NCBI GenBank assembly: GCA_903859375.1
Contig: CAIOMK010000016.1
Span: 1 to 39,040, forward strand
DNA: 39,040 nucleotides
Reading direction: 5' to 3'
Origin: Candidatus Moraniibacteriota bacterium
GTDB lineage: Bacteria; Patescibacteriota; Minisyncoccia; Moranbacterales; UBA1568
Below, in pieces: positions 1 through 8,269 of this stretch (its first letter is position 1; each line of letters begins with the position of its first letter). The position numbers and the translations under genes are program-made. The notes under the pieces were generated by a model, which was given only the letters and a program-made list of their open reading frames with translations, ran no database searches and was not told where the DNA came from.

Positions 1-274
1 ATTATCCACTAGCTGCTAACGACACTCAGACCGGCGCGCGCCTTTCCGCTACATCTCCGCAAAGCGGAGTGAGCGGACCCGCTCGCTACGACGAGCGGGC
101 AACCTTCTCGGCCACCTCTCCGTATTTTGACTGACAGCAAAAACTGGGACAACCCCATTTCTCCATTATCATCCCTTTCTGAACCGTTTTTCCCTTCTTT
201 CCAGGAAGCTATCGACGCTTTTACAGCTTTTGCAGCTCCCGAAGCTCGAGAAGCTTTCCCTCTAAGAATCAAGC

Positions 275-1705
275 CTACCGTATTTCCCTGATTCCGACAA
301 GCCTCATATTATCATATTCCCCCGGAACCCGCCCGAGAAAAACGACCGTCTGATCACCGACTGACAAACTCCCGTCTTGTTTCGCTTTTTCGACCATTTT
401 GTCGACAAATGTCGCATGATTATTATCACCTTCGAAAAGATACGGCTTGGCACCCCACACGAGCGCGAGCTGATTATACGTCCGGCGATTGTTCGTTGCG
501 ACGAGAATGCCGGTATCCGGCCGGAAATGAGAAGCGATTTTCGCAGTGTGGCCGCTCAGAGAGAAAAGCAGTATCGACTTCGCCTTGAAACTTTTGGCGA
601 GTTCATATACGCTCCGGATAATTACCGCCGATTCGGACCGGATATTGAAATCAAGTGCGCAGTACACGTCGTCGAACGGAGATTCTTCCGTCTTTGTGAT
701 TATTTCACGCATCATCGAGACGGTTTCCACCGGATATTTCCCCATTGCCGACTCTTCCGAAAGCATAACCGCATCTGCATGATCGACGACTGCATTCGTC
801 ACGTCGCTCACTTCCGCACGCGTCGGGATAGGAGACTCTGTCATACTCTTCATCATCTGCGTCGCCACGATGACGGGCTTTACCGCCATAAGACTCCTGC
901 GAATGATATCCTTCTGCAAAAGGGTCACTTCGGATTCCGGCATCTCGATTCCAAGATCTCCCCGCGCGACCATGACGGCGTCCGTCGCTTTGATGATTTC
1001 ATCGATGTTTCTGATAGCCTCCTTACGTTCGATCTTTGAAACGATATCGGGAAGTCGGACATCGGCGCCGAGCTCTGCCCGCATCGTCTCCCGTGCGCTC
1101 TCGATATCCGCCGCCGAACCGACGAAGGAAAGTCCGACAAAATCAACACCCTCTTTGAGAACAAAAGAGAGGTCTTTATGATCCTTTTCCGACAGTATCG
1201 GGAGATTCAACTTCGAATCGGGAAGATTCACACCTTTTCTCGGTTTGATCAGGCCCGCGATTTCCACGACAGCGCTAATCGATCCGTCTACACGATCGGT
1301 TACGGAAAGCCTGATTGTTCCATCTTCTATCAATATTTGATGACCCGCTTCGAGTGAATCGGAGATTCCCGCAACGTCCAGAAACACTGTCGGCATGTCC
1401 GATGAGGAAAATTCTTCCTTGTGCGAGATGTCACTTACACGGATTTTCTGTCCTTCTGAGACGGAAATCTCATCCTCGTTTCCGATACGGATTCGAGGTC
1501 CCTGCAAATCGGCCAGTATACCGATCGGCTGACCAAGCTCCTCACTCACCTCACGGACACGATTGATGACATCACGATGCCACGAATGCTCACCATGTGA
1601 AAAATTCAACCGAACGACATTCATTCCAGCCACGGCAAGAGAACGAAGCGCTTCCTTGGATTCCGATGCCGGACCGATAGTCGTGACAATCTTGGTGTGC
1701 TTCAT
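275..1705 (-). CDS. pyk: pyruvate kinase
   Basis: MKHTKIVTTIGPAS...GMNVVRLNFSHG...ILADLQGPRIRIG...VMVARGDLGIE motifs; start chosen at internal ATG (1705) rather than the longest ORF start at 1780. Confidence 0.95.
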   Translation of the reverse strand: MKHTKIVTTIGPASESKEALRSLAVAGMNVVRLNFSHGEHSWHRDVINRVREVSEELGQPIGILADLQGPRIRIGNEDEISVSEGQKIRVSDISHKEEFSSSDMPTVFLDVAGISDSLEAGHQILIEDGTIRLSVTDRVDGSISAVVEIAGLIKPRKGVNLPDSKLNLPILSEKDHKDLSFVLKEGVDFVGLSFVGSAADIESARETMRAELGADVRLPDIVSKIERKEAIRNIDEIIKATDAVMVARGDLGIEMPESEVTLLQKDIIRRSLMAVKPVIVATQMMKSMTESPIPTRAEVSDVTNAVVDHADAVMLSEESAMGKYPVETVSMMREIITKTEESPFDDVYCALDFNIRSESAVIIRSVYELAKSFKAKSILLFSLSGHTAKIASHFRPDTGILVATNNRRTYNQLALVWGAKPYLFEGDNNHATFVDKMVEKAKQDGSLSVGDQTVVFLGRVPGEYDNMRLVGIREIR

Positions 1706-1785
1706 AAGGATGTATTTCTGCTTTTGATATTGATTCCAGTGTATATGCCCGATGCATCCATTATAGCCCCCACAAGGCAAAAAGA

Positions 1786-1813
1786 AAACCGTCCGAACAC
1801 GTGTCGGGACGGT
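1786..1813 (-). terminator. intrinsic terminator after the small membrane protein gene
   Basis: Minus strand ACCGTCCCGACACGTGTTCGGACGGT hairpin followed by TTTTCTTTTT. Confidence 0.7.
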
Positions 1814-1829
1814 CTTCTCGTGGAAAACG

Positions 1830-2222
1830 CTATTTGAGGATAGAAATCCCTCCGATGAACGGCAAAGGCTTCACTTCGCCCTTTGCGGCACCGAGAAGTC
1901 CCAACACCGCGATCACAAAGACGGCCAGAGATCCAAATGGAAGAATGATGAACCAACCGATGATCGGGATGAGAGTCCCTGTCAGATTGACAATAAGTGC
2001 GGACAAAAGCAATACGAGTTGCTGGTTCGCATGAAACATGCCGAACGGACTTTTATGTTCCGAGAGCAACGGAACAAAAAAGAGGATGGGCAATATATAC
2101 CCGACGATTGCCATCGTCTTGTTCTGTTCGACGTCCGTATTCGCCGACCCGGCATCACCAGATACCGCATCCGAACCGATTACCGTCTCCGAAACCGTCT
2201 TTTCTGTACTCTCTTCCGACAT
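1830..2222 (-). CDS. small multi-TM protein (DUF4870/Tic20-like)
   Basis: 130 aa; hydrophobic helices, FHANQQLVLLLSALIVNL motif typical of DUF4870-like proteins. Confidence 0.7.
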   Translation of the reverse strand: MSEESTEKTVSETVIGSDAVSGDAGSANTDVEQNKTMAIVGYILPILFFVPLLSEHKSPFGMFHANQQLVLLLSALIVNLTGTLIPIIGWFIILPFGSLAVFVIAVLGLLGAAKGEVKPLPFIGGISILK

Positions 2223-2235
2223 ACTCGTAAATTTA

Positions 2236-2694
2236 TCAGATTATCATAATTTCATTCATTATACTCTCATTTTCGAGTTCCCGCAAAATCTTTTCCGGTA
2301 TCGGGTTTCCCTGAGGACTCACTCCCGGATACCTCCACGCGCTTATCACTCTTACACCGCAACCTCCGTTCGCCATTTTTTGACTTTCGACTGTATAGCC
2401 CTTCGGCTTTCGACTTTTCACCTGTACATACATCACCCAGATTTCCTGGCTCCAGGTTTCCTTGCCATCTTTATGCTTTATAGAAACAGGTTGCATCACG
2501 GCAATCGTATCTTTGGCGATCCCCTCCTCCCGTCGTTTCGGATTACGCATCACTGTCTTTATCCGCTGAGCTGAAAGGCTGTATTGCTTCATCTTATATT
2601 CGGCATGATTGGTAAAGAGAACGCCTCCGGTCGAAGACTTCTTTTTTTCCTGCCGTTCCCGAGCCAATTTTAAAAAATCCTGATAAGAAGGCAT
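2236..2694 (-). CDS. hypothetical protein
   Basis: 152 aa ORF with few overlapping alternatives, in line with neighbouring genes. Confidence 0.6.
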   Translation of the reverse strand: MPSYQDFLKLARERQEKKKSSTGGVLFTNHAEYKMKQYSLSAQRIKTVMRNPKRREEGIAKDTIAVMQPVSIKHKDGKETWSQEIWVMYVQVKSRKPKGYTVESQKMANGGCGVRVISAWRYPGVSPQGNPIPEKILRELENESIMNEIMII

Positions 2695-2768
2695 ATGGAT
2701 GGATGATGCGTAGGGAATGTCGTATAGGAAAAGGAATTTTTCTTTCCCGACGGATCCTTCATCTTATA

Positions 2769-3671
2769 TTATTCCACTGACCGTTCACCGAGCAGTGCCG
2801 CGATACGTTCCTCAGTCGGAGGATGGGTCATGAAAAACTTGGCGACCTTCCGCCCCTTGAACGGATTCGCTATATACAGGTGTGCAGTCGCCCGATTCGC
2901 CGCTTCAAGCGGTTCCGCGTCGACCGAAATCTTGCGGAGTGCCGAGGCAAGACCCTCCGGATAGCGGGTCAGCAACGCACCCGAAGCGTCCGCGACGAAC
3001 TCCCGCTTGCGAGAGATGGCAAGTTGCATAAGCGTCGCCGCTATCGGTGCAAGAATCGAAAGAACTATCGCGGCGATAAAAAATATCAATTGAAGCTGGC
3101 CACCGCCATTGTCATTGTCATTGCTCCGCCGACTGAACAATAATGAATTACGGAACCAGTCCGCCAAAAGAGCGACAAATCCGACTAGTACGACGACTAT
3201 CGTCGAAATAAGGGTGTCACGATTCCCTATATGAGAAAGCTCATGTGCGGCGACGCCTTCGATTTCGGACCGCTCGAGACGCGATAGTATTCCTGTCGTG
3301 AAACATATCACTCCGTGCTCCGGGTCCCGCCCCGTAGCGAACGCGTTCATCGCCGTATCATCGATGACGTATATTCTCGGCATCGGGAGTCCGGCCGTGA
3401 TAGACAGATTTTCCACGATATGAAAAAGCTCCTGATTGTCTTCAGACCCTATTTGTCGCGCTCCGCTCATCGAGAGTACGATCTTGTCGCTCCACCAGTA
3501 TGAGCCGAAACTCATGCCAATCGCGAAGGCCACCGCGAACGGCAGTATTACGGGCGAGCCAAGTGCCTGAGAAAACACATACCCGGTCCCGATCACGACC
3601 ACGAGAAACACCGTCATATAAATCCAGGTGAGCCTGATATTCCGATCGTAGCTTGTGTATATGGATGCCAT
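2769..3671 (-). CDS. htpX: M48 family zinc metalloprotease HtpX
   Basis: HEXXH in VAAHELSHIGNRDTLIS; FATGRDPEHGVICFTTGIL; TM helices. Confidence 0.93.
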   Translation of the reverse strand: MASIYTSYDRNIRLTWIYMTVFLVVVIGTGYVFSQALGSPVILPFAVAFAIGMSFGSYWWSDKIVLSMSGARQIGSEDNQELFHIVENLSITAGLPMPRIYVIDDTAMNAFATGRDPEHGVICFTTGILSRLERSEIEGVAAHELSHIGNRDTLISTIVVVLVGFVALLADWFRNSLLFSRRSNDNDNGGGQLQLIFFIAAIVLSILAPIAATLMQLAISRKREFVADASGALLTRYPEGLASALRKISVDAEPLEAANRATAHLYIANPFKGRKVAKFFMTHPPTEERIAALLGERSVE

Positions 3672-3689
3672 AAGGTTGAAGTAAAGGAA

Positions 3690-3712
3690 AAGAGGCGAAC
3701 ATCGCCTCTTCT
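3690..3712 (-). terminator. hairpin between lemA and htpX
   Basis: AAGAGGCGA-aca-TCGCCTCTT inverted repeat with T-rich minus-strand 3' side. Confidence 0.5.
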
Positions 3713-3779
3713 TTATACCGTATTTCAGTACTTTTTTCCAGGTTATTTCGCCTGAAGAGGTCCCGATGACGATAATAGG

Positions 3780-4346
3780 TCAGAAGGATACTTCTACCGG
3801 CTGCTTCGCTGCCTCTTCTTCAAGCTCGAAAAAGGCATACTTCGTGAAACCGATTGACGGGGCGACCGCATTCACCGGAAACGATTCGATCTGCGTATTG
3901 AAGTCACGGACATTCGCATTATAAAAGCGACGGGCCGACTGGATCTTGTTCTCCGTGTCAGACAGTTCCTTCTGGAGTTCAAGGAAATTTTCGTTCGCCT
4001 TGAGATCCGGATAATTCTCCGCGACTGCAAACAGGCTTTTTAGCGTTCCCGAAAGGGCATTCTCCGCTTCAGCCTTGTCCTCCGACGTTCCGGCTGACAT
4101 AGCACGGGTCCGTGCCTCGGTCACCTTCTCGAACACACCGCTTTCATGTGCCGCATAGCCCTTTACCGTACTCACCAGGTTCGGAATGAGATCATACCGA
4201 CGCTTCAATTGGACATCGATATCACTCCATGACTCATCGGTTCTATTCCTGAGCGTAATAAGCCGGTTGTATACCATCGCCCCCCAAAGGGCGACCACCA
4301 CGAGAACCAGAACGATTATCAGTATCATATGTTTAAAATTAGACAT
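3780..4346 (-). CDS. lemA: LemA family protein
   Basis: N-terminal TM, YNRLITLRNRTDESWSDIDVQLKRRYDLIPNLVSTVKGYAAHE signature. Confidence 0.93.
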   Translation of the reverse strand: MSNFKHMILIIVLVLVVVALWGAMVYNRLITLRNRTDESWSDIDVQLKRRYDLIPNLVSTVKGYAAHESGVFEKVTEARTRAMSAGTSEDKAEAENALSGTLKSLFAVAENYPDLKANENFLELQKELSDTENKIQSARRFYNANVRDFNTQIESFPVNAVAPSIGFTKYAFFELEEEAAKQPVEVSF

Positions 4347-4416
4347 TTACCTGTCGGTTACAGTATACCAAAAAAGTGACTAGAGGTAAAACGTCGGTAG
4401 AGGCAGGACTGCCCTG

Positions 4417-5418
4417 TCAGAAGAGTCGCGATCCGACGGAGAACAGGACAAACGAAATAATTGCCGCTGCCGGAATGGTAAAAAACCATGCCCATATTAT
4501 TCGGAGAGCCACGCCCCACTTGACCGAGGAGAACCGCTGTGCCGCCCCGACTCCGGAAATAGCACCAGTGATCACGTGAGTGGTGCTGACCGGAATTCCC
4601 AATGTTGTAGCGAAAAAAATGCTGATTGCGCTTGCGAATTCTGCACAGACACCGTCGAGTGGTCGGAGCTTGAAAATCTTCTGTCCCATCGTCTTTATGA
4701 TTCTCTTCCCTCCATACAGAGTACCGAGTGCCATTGCCGTATGTGCGGCCATGACGACCCAGAACGGTATGGAAAAAGATGTGAGATACCCGGCGGAGAA
4801 GAGCAATCCCGTTATGATGCCGATAGTTTTCTGAGCGTCATTACTGCCATGGCCCAAGCTGTACAATCCGGCTGAGAACAATTGTAGATGTTTCGACCAA
4901 TACGTGACCGCCACAGGCCTGGATTTCATGACGTAAATAAGCCATGAGAATAGTATCAGGAACATATAACTCAACACGAAACCGAGCAAGGGGGCGATAA
5001 AGATGAACGCTATCGTCTTTATCCAACCGGCGGTGATGATAACACTGAAACCGGCGTGAGCGATGGCCGCTCCGGCGTATCCACCTATGAGGGCATGGGA
5101 GGAACTGGTCGGAAGAGCGAGATAGAGAGTGATGAGATTCCACAGTATAGCACCCAAAAGACCGGCAAATATCACTTCCGGGGTAACACGATTCACGTCG
5201 ACCAATCCGCTTCCGACCATTTTTGCAACTTCCGTTCCGAACACCATGAATGCCACGAAATTAAAAACGGCCGCAAACAAGAGCGCCTGTTTCAATGTGA
5301 GCACCTTGGTGGATACGATAGTGGCGACCGAATTCGCGGCATCGTGTGCTCCGTTGGTGAAATCAAACAGGAGTGCCGTGACGATGATCAGTATGACGAA
5401 AATCAATTGGGCATCCAT
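4417..5418 (-). CDS. PiT family inorganic phosphate transporter
   Basis: DFTNGAHDAANSVATIVSTKVL and HGSNDAQKTIGII signatures; multi-TM. Confidence 0.93.
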   Translation of the reverse strand: MDAQLIFVILIIVTALLFDFTNGAHDAANSVATIVSTKVLTLKQALLFAAVFNFVAFMVFGTEVAKMVGSGLVDVNRVTPEVIFAGLLGAILWNLITLYLALPTSSSHALIGGYAGAAIAHAGFSVIITAGWIKTIAFIFIAPLLGFVLSYMFLILFSWLIYVMKSRPVAVTYWSKHLQLFSAGLYSLGHGSNDAQKTIGIITGLLFSAGYLTSFSIPFWVVMAAHTAMALGTLYGGKRIIKTMGQKIFKLRPLDGVCAEFASAISIFFATTLGIPVSTTHVITGAISGVGAAQRFSSVKWGVALRIIWAWFFTIPAAAIISFVLFSVGSRLF

Positions 5419-5422
5419 ATCC

Positions 5423-6046
5423 CTAGCTCATTTTGATGACGATACTTTCTATCAGATTCGCTACTTCCTGATACTTATCGACGACATTTTCCATCTCCTC
5501 AAGGATATCTTTCGTCTTTACGACCAAAATCGGATCATTTCCCTCTCGAAACAGCCGATCGATCGCATCTTCAAACAGCAGGTCCGCACGATCCTCGATT
5601 TCGTGTATAGCTATCTTTTCTTTCCGGAATGTAGGAGAATGCCTCATCTGTTTCAGATGTTGCGTCATTTTTCCAAGATGCCCCGTAGCCAAAGCGATGC
5701 AATCGGCAAATTCATCCATGGATTCCACTTTTTCGGTAAAATGGTACATCCTGACATTTCGTATGATATCTTCGATACGATCGACTATCTCATCCATCTC
5801 ATAGGCCAGGTGATGGATATCTTCCCTGTCAAACGGCGTGATAAAGGACAGGTTCAATTCTTCGACAATCCGGTGTGCGGTCTTATCGGCACTCGCTTCT
5901 ATCTCATGAGCCTTCTCAACATATCCGTCAAAATCATCGAAGTGCTTTACGAAGTCTGAAAACAAGGCACTCATCTTTTCGACGTCCCGTTGCAACTGCT
6001 CAAATAAATCGAAGAAGCCCGATCCTTTCGGAAGAAGAAACGACAT
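5423..6046 (-). CDS. DUF47 / PhoU-like phosphate transport regulator
   Basis: MSFLLPKGSGFFDLFEQ...EIEASADKTAHRIVEELNLSFITPFDREDIHHLAYEMDEIVDRIED; directly upstream of the PiT gene. ORF extends to 6112; start at 6046 preferred. Confidence 0.9.
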   Translation of the reverse strand: MSFLLPKGSGFFDLFEQLQRDVEKMSALFSDFVKHFDDFDGYVEKAHEIEASADKTAHRIVEELNLSFITPFDREDIHHLAYEMDEIVDRIEDIIRNVRMYHFTEKVESMDEFADCIALATGHLGKMTQHLKQMRHSPTFRKEKIAIHEIEDRADLLFEDAIDRLFREGNDPILVVKTKDILEEMENVVDKYQEVANLIESIVIKMS

Positions 6047-6223
6047 ATTTTCAAAACCATTACGAATGATTCCAACGCATTCAGTATATATCCGTTTCTT
6101 TGTTTTTTCCAATCAACCGAGTCATTGTTTGTGTCAAGAGGGCATCAACGTCCGACAACCAACGATATCTCCAAATACGCGGAAAAGAGCTATACTGTCA
6201 GAAGTCATCAATAGACAATCATT

Positions 6224-7900
6224 ATGAATATACGACGTCAGATACGATCGGCGGCACGAAATATCATGAAGCTGGCATCTTCGATGCTCGAAACGGTAGA
6301 ATCGGCACCATTGTCACTTGGAAACTTTTCGATAACTTTTACGATGATTATCATTGTCAGGATTCTGGTTGATTTCGGAACACAATCCTTCCGTTCGGAA
6401 CCGCTTTCCTATATCCTGTACGAGTTTTCGCACACCTATCTTTTCTTTCTGTTTTCGTTTCTCATGTTTCTTCCGATCATCCGGCTTGCGGGCGCGTCTT
6501 CATGGCGACGCGGAGCGAACCTGCTCCTTGTCGGTTTCCTGATCATCTGGACGCCTCCGGTCATCGACAAGCTCATTTTCGGAAACGGGCTCTATTGGAG
6601 CTTCTATGAGCTTGATGGCATAAAAGGCCTTATCGTAAATTTCTTCCGATTTTTCAATGACAACCCGTCCATCGGCATCACCTATGGGGTCCGGGCCGAA
6701 GTCGCCATTATGAGCATCGGCCTTGGGTTGTACGCTTTCAAAAAATCAAAGGAAATTTCGAGAGCTTGTGGAATAGCGGTTCTTTCTTATTTGGCTTTTT
6801 ATATTCTCGGAACATTTCCCTCGTATATCGCCATTCCAGCCCTTGCAGCCCACAAAGGTCTCTTCGCCGTTACCAACATCGACATAGCGGGGCTCATGCT
6901 TTCCCCAAAAAGTTTTTTCGGGAACGTTTTCGCCGACCCGAGGATGACACTCGGATACAGGATGAGTCTGGTATATTCCCTTCTCATCACTTTTTCTCTA
7001 GGAGTCTTCCTTTTCAAATCTTCAAAAAAAACATTCTTCGCACTTTTACGAAATGTCCGGTGGCCACAAGTTATCTGGCACGGAGGGCTTCTCTTCCTCG
7101 GTGGCGGAATCGCCGTCTTATATGCGGGGGCGGAGCCGGATTTCAGCTTATTTGAGATTCTTTCAATAATAGTCATGGCCGTGGCGGTCGAATGCGCATG
7201 GCTTGCCTCGGTCATAGGCAATGATCTTGCCGACCGCAGAATCGACGCCATATCGAATCCCAACCGCCCGGTTCCGATGCATTCCATAACGGAAACCCTT
7301 TATCGACACATAGGTATCATTTTTTTCGCCACATCACTGCTTTTCTCAGCAATTGTAAATATAAAAGCCGCGCTCTTCCTCCTCGCGTATCAGGCTATCG
7401 CATGGATGTATTCGATGCCCCCGCTCCGACTGAAGCGCGTCCCTGTGCTTGCGACAGCCCTTTCCGCACTTGACGGCATAATGGTGCTCCTTGCCGGATA
7501 TACCGTTCTTTCCCCCGTCCAGAACATCACGCCGATACCCTTTTCCCTTCTCGTCTACCTCTTTGTCTGTTATGCGGTCACGCTTCCACTTAAAGACTTC
7601 AAAGACATCGCAGGCGACCGCTCAGACGGTGTGTTCACGATTCCTGTCATTTTTGGCGAGGAACGGGCCCGGTTCCTGATAGGATCTGCGCTGTTTGCCT
7701 GCTATGTGGCGAGTCCCCTCGTATTGCATGAAGTCGGATTATTTCTGCCATCCCTTCTTTTTGGGAGCCTGGCGTTCATAAGTGTCAGGCGTGCCGGACA
7801 AAACAACAACAAATGGAACTCCTTCCGGTCACTTCCTGCCTGGAATATTGCTTTCGTCACTCTATATGGGCTTATAACGGTGACTATTCTTTTATTTTGA
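6224..7900 (+). CDS. UbiA-family prenyltransferase with extra N-terminal multi-TM domain
   Basis: NDLADRRID and KDFKDIAGD match the two Asp-rich UbiA motifs in the C-terminal half; about 270 aa hydrophobic N-terminal extension. Confidence 0.8.
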   Translation: MNIRRQIRSAARNIMKLASSMLETVESAPLSLGNFSITFTMIIIVRILVDFGTQSFRSEPLSYILYEFSHTYLFFLFSFLMFLPIIRLAGASSWRRGANLLLVGFLIIWTPPVIDKLIFGNGLYWSFYELDGIKGLIVNFFRFFNDNPSIGITYGVRAEVAIMSIGLGLYAFKKSKEISRACGIAVLSYLAFYILGTFPSYIAIPALAAHKGLFAVTNIDIAGLMLSPKSFFGNVFADPRMTLGYRMSLVYSLLITFSLGVFLFKSSKKTFFALLRNVRWPQVIWHGGLLFLGGGIAVLYAGAEPDFSLFEILSIIVMAVAVECAWLASVIGNDLADRRIDAISNPNRPVPMHSITETLYRHIGIIFFATSLLFSAIVNIKAALFLLAYQAIAWMYSMPPLRLKRVPVLATALSALDGIMVLLAGYTVLSPVQNITPIPFSLLVYLFVCYAVTLPLKDFKDIAGDRSDGVFTIPVIFGEERARFLIGSALFACYVASPLVLHEVGLFLPSLLFGSLAFISVRRAGQNNNKWNSFRSLPAWNIAFVTLYGLITVTILLF

Positions 7901-7917
7901 AAGTCACCCTACAACAT

Positions 7918-7947
7918 AAAAACCGGCCTTACGAACCGGTTTTTTTG
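7918..7947. terminator. bidirectional intrinsic terminator between the UbiA-like gene and the cas12a locus
   Basis: AAAAACCGGCCTTACGAACCGGTTTTTTT: AACCGG/CCGGTT stem with poly-A on one side and poly-T on the other. Confidence 0.8.
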
Positions 7948-8090
7948 TCTTTAACAATAACGCATGCGATTCAGTCCAAATTATCACATACTGAAATGTG
8001 TCTTTTTTTAGAACATTCTCTCGTTACAACAGGCTTACAATACAATCTTATGAGTGCAAAGAATTCTATTGAAAAATAGGATTCACATAC

Positions 8091-8128
8091 ATCTACTACA
8101 GTAGAAATCTAATAGGCATATTCTAGAC
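8091..8128 (-). repeat. solitary Cas12a (type V-A) direct repeat
   Basis: Minus strand GTCTAGAATATGCCTATTAGATTTCTACTGTAGTAGAT: 5' GTCTA and 3' ATTTCTAC-TGTA-GTAGAT match the known Cas12a repeat layout (FnCas12a repeat GTCTAAGAACTTTAAATAATTTCTACTGTTGTAGAT). Only one copy found by eye. Confidence 0.85.
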
Positions 8129-8269
8129 AAATAACTTATCCAAGCCAAGAACATACGATAGTCTTTTTGAGAGACTACGAGCTCTTGACCCGGACAAGCT
8201 GTTCTTCACTCTCTCCCTCGAAAGATCAAAACAAATATTCCCATAAAGATCGACACTGTCGTGAAATTT

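Noticed and set aside
9-272. 87-aa minus-strand ORF at the window start
   Set aside because: Composition (SRASGAAKAVKAS...) and overlap with strong hairpins suggest non-coding; no family recognised
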